Source: a virus. From it: 54,358 nt of DNA. A model generated the notes under the pieces. It made no database searches. It saw only the letters and a list, made by a program, of their open reading frames with translations, and was not told where the DNA came from. Every line of letters begins with the position of its first letter. Position 1 is the stretch's first letter. Made by a program: the position numbers and the translations under genes. The DNA is taken from positions 1 through 54,358 of the IMG/VR virus record IMGVR_UViG_3300046703_000036; one strand, given 5' to 3'. Of this stretch, positions 7,565 through 16,641 are shown one piece after another.

Positions 7565-7783
7565 ATGCAACTTATAACATTTTGCCAAGAATACAGCGGC
7601 TATCATAAAGGGGCAAGCCAATACTTTGAGGAAGTTCTTGCGGCTCAACTAATAGCGGCGGGAATTGCCAAGGACGCATACATGAAAGAAGTCGAGGAAC
7701 CCGAGGTCAAGGTCGAGGAGAAAAAGGCCGTTGAGAAGCCTATCAAAGACAAGATGATCCGGTCTCCTAAACGTAAGAAGTAA
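7565..7783 (+). CDS. Hypothetical protein with charged tail
   Basis: 72 residues. The N-terminal half (FCQEYSGYHKGASQYFEEVLAAQLI) resembles the short 'FixG/Ig' linker-like or gpFI-like head proteins only in size. The C-terminal half is an alternating Glu/Lys tail. It starts at ATG 7565 with GGGGCG upstream. Function unknown; position suggests an assembly or structural accessory. Confidence 0.55.
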   Translation: MQLITFCQEYSGYHKGASQYFEEVLAAQLIAAGIAKDAYMKEVEEPEVKVEEKKAVEKPIKDKMIRSPKRKK

Positions 7784-7795
7784 GGAGGCAAGAAC

Positions 7796-8515
7796 ATGGC
7801 GGACGCATCAGGGAACGAGAGGTCAAGCTTCGCGGCTAATGTAATTGACACAGAGCAGATATTTGACGCTTGTATAACGGCGGTCAAACTCGCGACCGAC
7901 TCAGTGATAACGGCAAAGATTCAAGATGACGCGGTCACAAGCGATAAGATCGCTCCGGGAGTCCTCACTCAGCATGTGCGGAACATGGTCGCTTATGCTG
8001 CGATAGGACACACGACAGTAACAACACCGATCGGGACGATTCCGGCGGGGGCTCTCATAAAAGGATGTATCGTATCAATCACGGAAGCTTACAATGGTAC
8101 AACTCCCTCTATTGATATTGGGGTGGCTGGCGATCATGATTCGCTACTTCCGACTGCAAGCATAGCGAGATCACTCAATTCAATAAGCGGAGAAGACCCG
8201 GCGACTTATGGAGTCGAACTATGGGTTCCGGGAGTTCAAACAGCAATAGCACAAACGACGACGGCAAGCGATTGGGCGTTAAGCGCGTTGACCGTTGACT
8301 CTGGGACACACGCTATGGCCTCGCATACACAGGCAACGACGGCGGGGGATTATACAGTCACGGCTTCCCCAATCGTCACGACATACGGACATCCGAGAAA
8401 GAAATATCTCGCGGCCGATACGGTTTATAATGCGTACACAGCGGCGGGAACGGGTACGACAACGGGAACGGCCGACGTTTTTATTCTATATGATAGGGTG
8501 GTGATGGCAGATTGA
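7796..8515 (+). CDS. Head/tail surface protein with duplicated beta domain (copy A)
   Basis: 239 residues. Residues 1-60 resemble the trimerising N-terminal segment of phage fibre proteins (ITAKIQDDAVTSDKIAPGVLT). The remainder is a beta domain with PIGTIPAGALIKGCIVSITEAYNGTTPSI and DVFILYDRVVM at the end. The beta domain is clearly homologous to the next gene (IPAGA/FSAGT, ITEAYNGT/VTEAINGT, LLPTASI/MLPDASI). AAGGAGG precedes the ATG. Likely a fibre-like decoration protein. Confidence 0.65.
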   Translation: MADASGNERSSFAANVIDTEQIFDACITAVKLATDSVITAKIQDDAVTSDKIAPGVLTQHVRNMVAYAAIGHTTVTTPIGTIPAGALIKGCIVSITEAYNGTTPSIDIGVAGDHDSLLPTASIARSLNSISGEDPATYGVELWVPGVQTAIAQTTTASDWALSALTVDSGTHAMASHTQATTAGDYTVTASPIVTTYGHPRKKYLAADTVYNAYTAAGTGTTTGTADVFILYDRVVMAD

Positions 8516-8928
8516 CCGACGTTGATCCTATAACTTACGGCGTCCCGGTGCGAATCATCGGAACGTCTAATGCAGTAACGACACATATCACGCACGACGG
8601 AGGCACAACGCAGCCGATCGCGACGTTCTCAGCGGGAACCATTATCGAGCATTGCCTTCTCGTAGTAACGGAAGCAATCAACGGGACGGCGACCGTTAAT
8701 ATCGGAATAGCAACGAACACCGATGGCATGCTTCCCGACGCTTCAATAACCAAGACACTCGCAGCGGTAAACGGAGAAGATGAGGCCGATTTGGGCGACC
8801 TTCTCTATGCAACGCACAAGCACGTCTATTATTGTGCGGCTGCAACGATCGTCAATGCGACGCTCGGTTCTTTAGGAACGACAACGACCGGCGAGGCGGA
8901 CGTGATTATCACATATAGAGCGCCTTAG
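8512..8928 (+). CDS. Head/tail surface protein with duplicated beta domain (copy B)
   Basis: 138 residues: only the beta domain of the preceding gene, without its N-terminal segment, so a tandem domain duplication. It starts with TTG whose last two bases overlap the previous stop (TTGA), behind GGTGGTGA. It ends with a strand resembling copy A (ADVIITYRAP versus ADVFILYDRV). Likely assembles with copy A on the virion surface. Confidence 0.65.
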   Translation: MTDVDPITYGVPVRIIGTSNAVTTHITHDGGTTQPIATFSAGTIIEHCLLVVTEAINGTATVNIGIATNTDGMLPDASITKTLAAVNGEDEADLGDLLYATHKHVYYCAAATIVNATLGSLGTTTTGEADVIITYRAP

Positions 8929-8942
8929 AGAATCGCCAATAA

Positions 8943-9245
8943 ATGACCGAGACACAGTTCATTAAGTCCGAGGAACGGGGCAAGAAATACGAGGTAGAGT
9001 TCGAGGTCTTTGACCCAAAGGTCAAGATCAAGAATAATGTTTACCCGTTGCCTTGGGAGTTTCATAATTGCGGGACTTGCAGGAGTGCGAGATTCTTGCA
9101 AAAACCGGAGCCGGGAGTATTGCGCGTTAAGTGTTTGCTCTCGGGACTTTGGATTGACGAGAACGAGGGAACATTTGACAACGGTTGCCCGGGACACAGA
9201 AGGGCAATTCCAAGACGTGAGATAATAGGAGGAGTAACATTATGA
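8943..9245 (+). CDS. Cys-containing hypothetical protein
   Basis: 100 residues with a CGTC pair near residue 42, then single cysteines near 61 and 81 (NGCPGH), which could bind one zinc. The ATG is directly preceded by an in-frame stop, and no clear SD is visible, so expression may depend on coupling to the upstream gene. Family not recognised. Confidence 0.6.
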   Translation: MTETQFIKSEERGKKYEVEFEVFDPKVKIKNNVYPLPWEFHNCGTCRSARFLQKPEPGVLRVKCLLSGLWIDENEGTFDNGCPGHRRAIPRREIIGGVTL

Positions 9246-9688
9246 CGGGAGCTATGTATAGAGGGGGCGTGATCCGACTACTCGGACACGGAACGGAGCG
9301 AATCGGTTGGATCTCAGCCGGAGATAGTTTTTACGCGGCTCTATCAAAGACCGCATACGCACCGACTTACACGGACACAAGTTATGCAACGATCGCGGCT
9401 GCAATGGAAGTCGCGAATGGCAACGGTTACGCGACCAAAGGCAAGACAATCGCGCAGGTCACACCGGCTTATGAGTCCGATACTTACGACTATATCAAAT
9501 GCGATTCGGCCGATCCGGCTGCTTGGACGACTGCAACATTCATCACCGATGGCTCGGTCATTTGGGACGACACCGCAACGAACGACCCGGTCGTATGTTG
9601 GCTTGACTTTGGAGGCGATAAGAGCGTCACGGCGGGAACCTTGACGGTCGTATTTGACGCACACGGCGTATTTAGATTTAAGGTCTAA
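9242..9688 (+). CDS. Hypothetical virion-region protein
   Basis: 148 residues, Ala/Thr/Asp-rich and beta-strand-like, overlapping the previous stop (TTATGA). GGAGGAG precedes the start. The C terminus (LTVVFDAHGVFRFKV) is a strand pair often seen in phage head-surface proteins. No specific family recognised; a structural role is inferred from neighbours. Confidence 0.6.
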   Translation: MTGAMYRGGVIRLLGHGTERIGWISAGDSFYAALSKTAYAPTYTDTSYATIAAAMEVANGNGYATKGKTIAQVTPAYESDTYDYIKCDSADPAAWTTATFITDGSVIWDDTATNDPVVCWLDFGGDKSVTAGTLTVVFDAHGVFRFKV

Positions 9689-9718
9689 TCGCTTTTGTTA
9701 AGCGGAGGGCCGTAAGAC

Positions 9719-11680
9719 TTGAGCCAATTTGCTATCTATACGTTCGCAGAGAATAGCGCGACCGTAACGAATCACGGCTCGGGCGGTTCGGGTTATAACG
9801 GACAAGCAAACCGCAATATGTACGCGGTTCGCAATGGCCACGGAACTTATGGCCCGTTCGGAGCGGCCGATCATATTATTGTCCCGGCGGGTGCGGCCAA
9901 TAACAACCAATTAATTCACTCTTGGGAGCTTGCTTTTTATGTAGTTGGCAACGGAGCGGACGCGACCTATGCTCACCTTTGGGATAAAGCATACGGCGGC
10001 TACATGCTCGAGATGCAAAAGTTCGGCGGATATTATCGCTTCACGCTTTATAGGGCAATAGCGGGAGGCGGCGGCTGCTTTTGGTCTTGGATGACGGGCT
10101 CGTTTAATATTGGGGAAGTGTATTATCTGCAAGTCGCGGCGAACATGCCCGCGAATCCGCAATCGGCGTCACTCGGGAACGTTCACTGTCATATCGGTTG
10201 GGGTAACAACGCCCCCGTTCATTGGAGCGACTCGAGCAAAATGGAGTTTGGTCGCAGTGGAGCGGGGACATCTTGGTTTAATGATTCGGGCCAAACCGTC
10301 ATGATCGGGAATTCCCCGGCAAACAATTACAACGCGAACGTTTACTTTTGGATCATACGCGAATACGATCAAATTATCAATTGGGATAACTCGGGCAATT
10401 GGGCGACAGATCACTTGCTTTGGAATCCGAATCAAGCGACGACGATATCATGCAACGCAAGCACGTTGACCCCGATACTCGGCGCGAATTACGTAGTCTC
10501 TGGGACACTGCAAACGACGGGCGGAACAAAGCTCGCATACAAACCGCTCACGGTATTTTACAGCCTCGACAATGGCGGGACATGGCAATGGACGGGCGAC
10601 GGTTGGACGAACACCGACGCGAATGGCAACTATTCCTATGCACAAACGGCCGTCGCGACCGAATGGGAGTATGTCGAATACTATGGAGGAACAGGTTACA
10701 ATTCATGCATAAGCCCGGTCATTAAAGTCTATGGACAAAAGATTCCGACGTCTCTCTCGTTAGCAACTTCTAATGCCAATCCTCCGCTTGGAGCGACATT
10801 CACACTCTCCGGGACATTGCGAGCAAATGGCGTAGCGTTCGCGAATCAATCTATTGACTTATGGGTCGCCTCAATGCAAAGCGGGCCATGGACTCACACA
10901 GTTGGAGCCGCAACTACTGACTCGAGCGGCAACTATTCTAAGAACATAACAGCGATCGCGGGGACTATGTATTATGGAGTTAGCTTCATAGAGATAGGCA
11001 ATTATGCGGGCTGCTCGTCCTCACCTCTTACAGTCCCGATCGCAACGATCACAAACGTCGACGTGACGATCAATGCAACGACGATCACGTCAGAGTCGGG
11101 CGTCAAATCTCCGACTGAATTTATCGCTGTCGATGGGACGGTCAACCTTAACGACATAGGAACAGATCATCACCATGAGCATGCGAGTGTTGATGCGAGC
11201 GTCCTTGACATAATACCTCAGATTGACTGTACTATCGTATCGGGGTGCGTTTATAGCAACGCGAGTCGCGAGGACTTCTTTGCTCCCGTCGTAGAAGCTG
11301 ACGCCGATACGGTTTGGCTTGACATCGAGGGAATGTATGAGGTAGTGATCCCCTTCGGCCCGATCGTCGAAGCAGAGGCGCTCAACATGCCCGTCGCACA
11401 ACTTAGCACAGAGGTTCATGCGGCCGTCATTGAATCAATCGCGGCGACTGCTCCCTTCTGTCCGACGCACATATCGCAAGTTCTCAACTTAACAACTATC
11501 GAAGCGGGCGAGTCCGAAGTGGTCGACCCATATTGCCATGTGAATAATCCCGAATGGATCACGACCGACGGCGAGATCTTAGAGGAGATCGAAGTCGACG
11601 CGACAATCGTGGAGACGGCATTCATCGGCGGGACTGTTATCGAATTGGAGGAAATTGAGATGGAGGTCTCTTACGAATGA
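9719..11680 (+). CDS. Large adhesin-like virion protein with lectin-like and Ig-like domains
   Basis: 653 residues starting with TTG behind GGAGGG. Residues ~1-235 resemble a concanavalin/LamG-type beta-sandwich (WELAFYVVG, WDKAYGGYMLEMQ, PVHWSDSSKMEFG). Residues ~240-340 and ~342-435 are two Ig-like repeats with NGxYSxxxTAxxxTxYYG strands, as in bacterial surface Big_3-type domains. Residues ~440-653 are acidic, with repeated short strands. It should project from the particle and bind a glycan or cell-surface component, which is inference. It overlaps the next gene (ATGA). Confidence 0.65.
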   Translation: MSQFAIYTFAENSATVTNHGSGGSGYNGQANRNMYAVRNGHGTYGPFGAADHIIVPAGAANNNQLIHSWELAFYVVGNGADATYAHLWDKAYGGYMLEMQKFGGYYRFTLYRAIAGGGGCFWSWMTGSFNIGEVYYLQVAANMPANPQSASLGNVHCHIGWGNNAPVHWSDSSKMEFGRSGAGTSWFNDSGQTVMIGNSPANNYNANVYFWIIREYDQIINWDNSGNWATDHLLWNPNQATTISCNASTLTPILGANYVVSGTLQTTGGTKLAYKPLTVFYSLDNGGTWQWTGDGWTNTDANGNYSYAQTAVATEWEYVEYYGGTGYNSCISPVIKVYGQKIPTSLSLATSNANPPLGATFTLSGTLRANGVAFANQSIDLWVASMQSGPWTHTVGAATTDSSGNYSKNITAIAGTMYYGVSFIEIGNYAGCSSSPLTVPIATITNVDVTINATTITSESGVKSPTEFIAVDGTVNLNDIGTDHHHEHASVDASVLDIIPQIDCTIVSGCVYSNASREDFFAPVVEADADTVWLDIEGMYEVVIPFGPIVEAEALNMPVAQLSTEVHAAVIESIAATAPFCPTHISQVLNLTTIEAGESEVVDPYCHVNNPEWITTDGEILEEIEVDATIVETAFIGGTVIELEEIEMEVSYE

Positions 11681-12045
11681 CGACCTTTGATATTCATATC
11701 GACGAACGGGCGTCGCTTACGGTTAAGGTAAACACCAAGAAGCCCGACGGAACTCCGAGGGACGTAACCGGGGCAACAATAGAGTGGAATGCGACGCATA
11801 ATGACGTTGAGGAGATAACAAAGACAACGGAAGACGGGACGATCCAATACGGGACGCCGGTCGAGGGAGAAATACGATACTTCGCGTTTACATTCTTACC
11901 AGACGATACGGTTCTCCCGGATGAATCGGAATACGGAACGCCCGTTCTCTATCGGCATGAGGCCCGGGTCTATCTAGATGCAAAGGAGTTCGTAGCGATT
12001 AGAGGGCGGCTGTTTATAACACCGTCGCAAACAGGGGAGGTTTAA
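11677..12045 (+). CDS. Small BppU-type/Ig-like baseplate or fibre domain protein
   Basis: 122 residues, beta-rich. It is homologous to the last ~110 residues of the gene at 14962-15990: both carry TIEWNAT, EITKTT or KITKTT, RHEARxxxDAKExxxxRGRxFITP. The pattern resembles N-terminal domains of BppU-like fibre adaptors, which attach receptor-binding proteins, though this assignment is tentative. SD and ATGA overlap with the upstream adhesin suggest coordinated expression. Confidence 0.6.
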   Translation: MTTFDIHIDERASLTVKVNTKKPDGTPRDVTGATIEWNATHNDVEEITKTTEDGTIQYGTPVEGEIRYFAFTFLPDDTVLPDESEYGTPVLYRHEARVYLDAKEFVAIRGRLFITPSQTGEV

Positions 12046-12046
12046 A

Positions 12047-13189
12047 ATGACAATAACAGTAACAGGCGGCCCGGCTTACGGGTTAAGTTGGAATAAAACA
12101 ACGCAGACTGATGGAAACGGTACTCGTGTAGCTTCCGCAGCGGGATTAACGGCGGGCGCTGACTTTAATGCTCTGTCGGGAGGCGCGTGGGGATTGCGTC
12201 GCTGTAACCTATGGGATGATGGCACCCCAACCGCTTATTATGGTGATAGGTGTTACACCGATACCGACATAGCGAATATGGGTCAGGCGATGGTACAGAT
12301 CCCTAAGTTCTATTATTATATGGAATATGACGCGGGAACAACGACTTATTATTGGTTCGTTACAACTAATGCTTCAACGACGATAGACGTGGGGTTAGGC
12401 ATTGGACCTCAGGCGGTTAAGATACACCCAGCATTTACGCGCAATACAGTAACTAAGAATGATATTTACTTAGGCGCGTATGAGGGGTTTGTTAATGCCC
12501 CCTCTGGTAAATTAGAATCTAAATCGGACGTAGCGCCGACAGCATCAATAAACATAGCGCAGTTTAGAATTGCCGCTCAATTACGCGCAGGTGTAGCTGA
12601 TAAGTGGGAAATAAACGACTATCTAACTACAAGCGCGGTTCAATTGTTAATCCTTATTGAATATGGTGGTTTCAATTCGGCGGCGTTACTTGGGCAGGGA
12701 CTTACTAATACCACGATTCAAAATACCGGACTTACTGCATCTTACGGGAATACTTCATATGGTGTTACAAGCGATGGCACGCATGCGATTAGTTATCGTG
12801 GAATTGAAAACTTCTATGGCAACGTCCATAAACATATCGACGGACTAAACATTAAAGCAGACCATAACCCATGGATAGCAGACCACGGTTTCGTAAGCGA
12901 TACATTCGCAGCGCCCTATGTTGATACAACGCTTACGTTGTATGCTTCTAGTGATTATGCCGGTGATATTGCGACAACCGCAACGATTGATTATGGGTTT
13001 TTACCATCGGCGGGTGGGGGTTCGGCTTCGACAAAACTTTGCAGCTATTACATGCAAATCACAGGAAACGCGCACGCGCTATTTGGTGGGCGCAAGGATT
13101 GGCCCATAGGTATGTTTTCAATACTGCCAATGCTTGTTGCAGTATCCGCGACAGCCGATTATGGCGCGCGCTTAATGTATATCGGGTAA
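12047..13189 (+). CDS. Receptor-binding-type protein with C-type-lectin-like C terminus
   Basis: 380 residues. The C terminus follows the pattern of phage tail-fibre and formylglycine-enzyme-like C-type lectin folds: NAHALFGGRKDWPIGMF, then GARLMYIG as the last strand. The middle has IQIPKFYYY-like motifs common to these ligand-binding fibres. Similar folds are targets of diversity-generating retroelements, but no reverse transcriptase or second copy of the 3' end is present. Codons look different from neighbours (more GGT, TTA, CGC and fewer GTC/GAC), suggesting recent acquisition together with the next gene. Confidence 0.6.
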   Translation: MTITVTGGPAYGLSWNKTTQTDGNGTRVASAAGLTAGADFNALSGGAWGLRRCNLWDDGTPTAYYGDRCYTDTDIANMGQAMVQIPKFYYYMEYDAGTTTYYWFVTTNASTTIDVGLGIGPQAVKIHPAFTRNTVTKNDIYLGAYEGFVNAPSGKLESKSDVAPTASINIAQFRIAAQLRAGVADKWEINDYLTTSAVQLLILIEYGGFNSAALLGQGLTNTTIQNTGLTASYGNTSYGVTSDGTHAISYRGIENFYGNVHKHIDGLNIKADHNPWIADHGFVSDTFAAPYVDTTLTLYASSDYAGDIATTATIDYGFLPSAGGGSASTKLCSYYMQITGNAHALFGGRKDWPIGMFSILPMLVAVSATADYGARLMYIG

Positions 13190-14380
13190 GTGAGGCAATC
13201 AAAAAAGATGACCTATCCATCCAAGCGAATATTCGCTGCTGCAGGAACGTTTGAAGCTTTTACTGATGCCGAAGTAGCGTTTTTTGGCATTGAAGGATGG
13301 GAACCAATCCTGCCCTGCACGTTGGGGACTACTGGAGCACCGGCAACACCAACACTTGCAGAGATTGAGCCGACCATTCAAAGATACGCTGATGTAGGGT
13401 TACCAGTGTGGCTTGAAATCGAAACTAATATGAACGGCGGCACAGTAAAAGCCACGCCGTATTCCTACTATGATTTTATGCTTGCCGGTATGGCAACCGC
13501 CGATGCAGATGACCGTATAAGTGGGTTCGTATGGGAATATGGCTACGATAACGGCATCGAATGGTTGCGCGACCACACAGATAAAATATTGTCTATGCAA
13601 TATATTAAAATTGCGTGGGAGAATACGCCTTATTTTATAAATGATGACCATACCATCGACTATCGGCTTGGTCTTATCGATGAGTTGGTATGGGAAACGT
13701 TCGCTATGGATGAACTTGGTACAGCGATTATTGCATTTAATTATGTAATTGATAACTTCCCTAATATAAAATTAGGAATAAACCAGCAAACCGATGATAA
13801 TACTTACGTTTCATATTGGGGAGATGCGTGGAACCCTCTTGTAGGTCCATTTTATTCCTATGAAGAGCGCAAGAAACGCGCTCAGACGTTTATATATAAC
13901 TTAAAAGCGGCTACGCAACCGTTCAATGTATTACATCAATCATACGGGGGGGCCCCATCCGTCACAACGCAATGCGATTTCAGCGATTCGCTTGGTATGT
14001 TCGGCGCAGGGACGAAGGGCGTGGTAAATATGCGAGAAACAGGACTTAGTCCATTATATTCCCGTGTTAGTGAATGCGTAATGCATAGTGGTTCTTATAA
14101 TACACCCCTTACCCCCCCGATAGATGCGTTTGTAAACACCGGCAACGAACTAATACTTTTAAAAAGCTATGGAGTGGACTGTGCAGCACACGTGATAACC
14201 GTAACATCAACCGATACACTAACCCACGAAGATTATAAGCTCGCGTTATCGCCAAATAGGGGTACTGTTATAGGCCCGTTCCCGGCCGCACTTTTTGGGT
14301 CTCTTCCAACAATCACTTATGATAACACAAATTTGCATATCTCGATATTGAAGGCCGCGCTATATTCGGAGGTGTGTTAA
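13190..14380 (+). CDS. TIM-barrel-like putative glycosidase with C-terminal beta domain
   Basis: 396 residues from GTG 13190; ATG at 13208 is an alternative start. Residues ~15-285 read like a glycosidase-type barrel: PVWLEIETN, RISGFVWEYGYD and HQSYGG strands with acidic residues at their ends. Residues ~300-396 form the beta domain shared with other genes here (DAFVNTGNELILLKS ... GPFP ... LHISILK). Enzyme activity is not proven. Atypical codons match the previous gene. It may bind or cut host surface glycan. Confidence 0.5.
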   Translation: MRQSKKMTYPSKRIFAAAGTFEAFTDAEVAFFGIEGWEPILPCTLGTTGAPATPTLAEIEPTIQRYADVGLPVWLEIETNMNGGTVKATPYSYYDFMLAGMATADADDRISGFVWEYGYDNGIEWLRDHTDKILSMQYIKIAWENTPYFINDDHTIDYRLGLIDELVWETFAMDELGTAIIAFNYVIDNFPNIKLGINQQTDDNTYVSYWGDAWNPLVGPFYSYEERKKRAQTFIYNLKAATQPFNVLHQSYGGAPSVTTQCDFSDSLGMFGAGTKGVVNMRETGLSPLYSRVSECVMHSGSYNTPLTPPIDAFVNTGNELILLKSYGVDCAAHVITVTSTDTLTHEDYKLALSPNRGTVIGPFPAALFGSLPTITYDNTNLHISILKAALYSEVC

Positions 14381-14383
14381 ACG

Positions 14384-14965
14384 ATGACCGACACAATACC
14401 CGCAATCCTCACTTATGATGGCCCCACACCGACTTATATAGCGGTGAATATTACTGATGATATAACCGTTGATGCGAGAACTATCATTCACCTTTACAAC
14501 GATTCCGCCGTCAATGACGTTATTGTGTTTTATCTTAGCGATTTGCCTTGTCAAACCGTTTTGATTCCTCCGGGAGACGAATTAATTTTAGGGCTGTTCA
14601 ATGTTGACTCGTACGCTCCGACACTTACTATCATACACTCACAAACCGCCGACGTGACTATGACAGTCCTTACGATCGGGGGAATACAAACTCAATATTT
14701 GCAGCAAGACGGGCTTACTCCGAACTATTCTATTATGCCGCCCGCCGACACTTTTGAACACGCGGGCAACGAAATTATATGTATAAAAAATAGCGGTTAC
14801 GAGACCCCGCATGAATATACGTTAACTGTCGGTGAGAGCGAATACGTCTTGACAATCCCGGCGAATCGTTGTGCGTTTATTCGTCCCCCAATCCGGGCGA
14901 CGGAAATTCATTACGACACAGAATCAGATCTTGAGATCACTATATTAAAGGAGCCGACGACATGA
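14384..14965 (+). CDS. Two-domain beta protein (tandem copies of the repeated virion domain)
   Basis: 193 residues made of two copies of a ~90-residue beta domain. Copy 1 has IIHLYNDSAVNDVIVFYL ... LGLFNVDSY ... VTMTVLTI; copy 2 has DTFEHAGNEIICIKNSG ... FIRPPI ... LEITILK. Copy 2 matches the C-terminal domain of the upstream gene. GGAGGTG precedes the ATG. A surface or decoration role is inferred from domain reuse in neighbouring virion genes. Confidence 0.55.
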   Translation: MTDTIPAILTYDGPTPTYIAVNITDDITVDARTIIHLYNDSAVNDVIVFYLSDLPCQTVLIPPGDELILGLFNVDSYAPTLTIIHSQTADVTMTVLTIGGIQTQYLQQDGLTPNYSIMPPADTFEHAGNEIICIKNSGYETPHEYTLTVGESEYVLTIPANRCAFIRPPIRATEIHYDTESDLEITILKEPTT

Positions 14966-15990
14966 CGACAGCGGCATTCCCGACGCAAGATATTTCAGAG
15001 GACGGATACATCCCGACTTATGATGCAGTAAGCGTCAGCGACAGTGTCCCAATAGTTCCGACGACATTTTGTCATTTGTTTAACGACAGCTTGACCGCCG
15101 ACGTTATCACTGTGTCAACGTTGTGCGATACAGATTCTTATACGGCAACGCTTCCGGCGGCCGTTGAGGGTATAGCCGGAGAGCTGTTCTTGGGGCCATT
15201 CGATATGGACACGTATGCTCAAGTCGTTAAGATAGCGCATTCGCACCCCGGGAGTGTGTCTATGGCCGCATTAAACGCACCGGCAGGAACATACATAGAG
15301 ACGACTGTCGTCGAGAGCGAAGCAACGTCGGTTAATCCGTCTCTCGTGATTGATGCAGATATAACGACCGTGGTCGCCGGGATTGAAGCGTCCGCCGACG
15401 TTGTTTATCCGCTCACGGTCGCCGACTACTTGGCTATTCCAGCTTCCGCCGAATCAGAGGCCGAGATTCTTGCTCCTTGTCAATTATGCCGCGTAAGCTC
15501 GACTATCACAACTACGACAATCGAAGCCGTCGCGGGCGACATTGCTCCGACAGCACCAATCTCAGTTCAAACAGGACTCCCGCTTCCCGCCGAAGTCTCA
15601 GCCTCGACAGGGATTCCGGCTATTATATCGGGAACTCCGGCAATTGATATTTCAATGGAGGAGGGGGCGACTCGCTCCATATTGATGAGCTTTAACAAAC
15701 AGAACGGCGATCCGTTCCCTCTGACTGATGTGACGATCGAATGGAATGCGACGTGTGAGGGAATAGTGAAGATCACAAAGACGACGCCTCACGCCTTGGA
15801 GATTATCGGCCCGGATAGCGGACTCGTTCGATTTGATCTTTTACCCGTCGATACGGAACTCACCGAGGTCGAGGACTTAGACACGCCGGTTATATTCCGA
15901 CATGAGGCCCGAATAACGACAGTCGATGCAAAAGAATACATTGGCGTGAGAGGACGAATGTTCATAACGCCTAAGATGATAACAGCATGA
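14962..15990 (+). CDS. Multidomain fibre-like protein with BppU-type C terminus
   Basis: 342 residues. Residues ~10-115 are another copy of the repeated beta domain (CHLFNDSLTADVITV ... LFLGPFDMDTY). Residues ~115-230 are Ala/Glu/Thr-rich and low-complexity. Residues ~232-342 are homologous to the gene at 11677-12045 (TIEWNAT, KITKTT, FRHEAR, FITP). It is thus a mosaic of two domain types that also occur separately nearby. It ends just before the first head-tail connector. Confidence 0.6.
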   Translation: MTTAAFPTQDISEDGYIPTYDAVSVSDSVPIVPTTFCHLFNDSLTADVITVSTLCDTDSYTATLPAAVEGIAGELFLGPFDMDTYAQVVKIAHSHPGSVSMAALNAPAGTYIETTVVESEATSVNPSLVIDADITTVVAGIEASADVVYPLTVADYLAIPASAESEAEILAPCQLCRVSSTITTTTIEAVAGDIAPTAPISVQTGLPLPAEVSASTGIPAIISGTPAIDISMEEGATRSILMSFNKQNGDPFPLTDVTIEWNATCEGIVKITKTTPHALEIIGPDSGLVRFDLLPVDTELTEVEDLDTPVIFRHEARITTVDAKEYIGVRGRMFITPKMITA

Positions 15991-16002
15991 AGGGAGGTTA
16001 CG

Positions 16003-16641
16003 ATGAGATACACGCTTAAAACAATAGAAGCGCCGACACAATATCCGGTCGAGACCGAGGCTATGATGCGATTCGTTAGACTCGACACGACCAACCCGGC
16101 ATATACGACGACCTCTGATGAGGGACTCTTTGTCGAGGACTTAATCGGGGCTGCGACGGCAATGCTCGAGGAACTCACGGGCCGGGCCTTTATGACTCAA
16201 GTCCTTGAGATGGTCATGACGCCGGTCTTGAGGCCGGGCGTGACGGCGGGCATGTCGACGTATGCTTATGAGCTGCTTCCCGACCCGATCAAACTATGGA
16301 GGCCGCCTTGTCAATTAGTCCTTGGGGTATATGCGACCGATCAAGCCGGGACATCATACGCACAAAGCAGCGCGAATTATACGGTCAACTACGATCAGCA
16401 ACCGGCCGAGATAACACTAAAAGAAGGGGGCGCGTGGAATTATTACAACCGGGGCGCTTACAAGATACGCTATGTCGCGGGTTACGGGGACACGATTGAC
16501 GACGTCCCACATCAGATACGGCAAGCGATCCGGGTCACTGTCGCACAGTGGTACGCACAACGGGAGAACATGGACTATTCGCTCCCGACGGCCGCCGTCG
16601 ACTTAATCTCAAATCTAGCCTTGGAGGTGCGTGACCTATAA
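16003..16641 (+). CDS. Head-tail connector (adaptor, gp6/phiE125 gp8-like)
   Basis: 212 residues. Typical adaptor features are an N-terminal helical part with VEDLIGAATAMLEELTGRAF, then LWRPPCQLVLGVYATD, a middle beta part, YKIRYVAGYGDTIDDVPHQIRQAIRVTVAQWYAQRE split over residues ~150-190. Such adaptors form a ring under the portal and link it to the tail. GGGAGG precedes the ATG, and the gene overlaps the next by one base. Confidence 0.85.
   Translation: MRYTLKTIEAPTQYPVETEAMMRFVRLDTTNPAYTTTSDEGLFVEDLIGAATAMLEELTGRAFMTQVLEMVMTPVLRPGVTAGMSTYAYELLPDPIKLWRPPCQLVLGVYATDQAGTSYAQSSANYTVNYDQQPAEITLKEGGAWNYYNRGAYKIRYVAGYGDTIDDVPHQIRQAIRVTVAQWYAQRENMDYSLPTAAVDLISNLALEVRDL

Noticed and set aside
12900-13189. 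Possible target of a diversity-generating retroelement at the 3' end of the fibre gene
   Set aside because: The C-type-lectin-like end fits a target, but no reverse transcriptase and no second near-copy (template repeat) of the 3' end was seen anywhere in the window.
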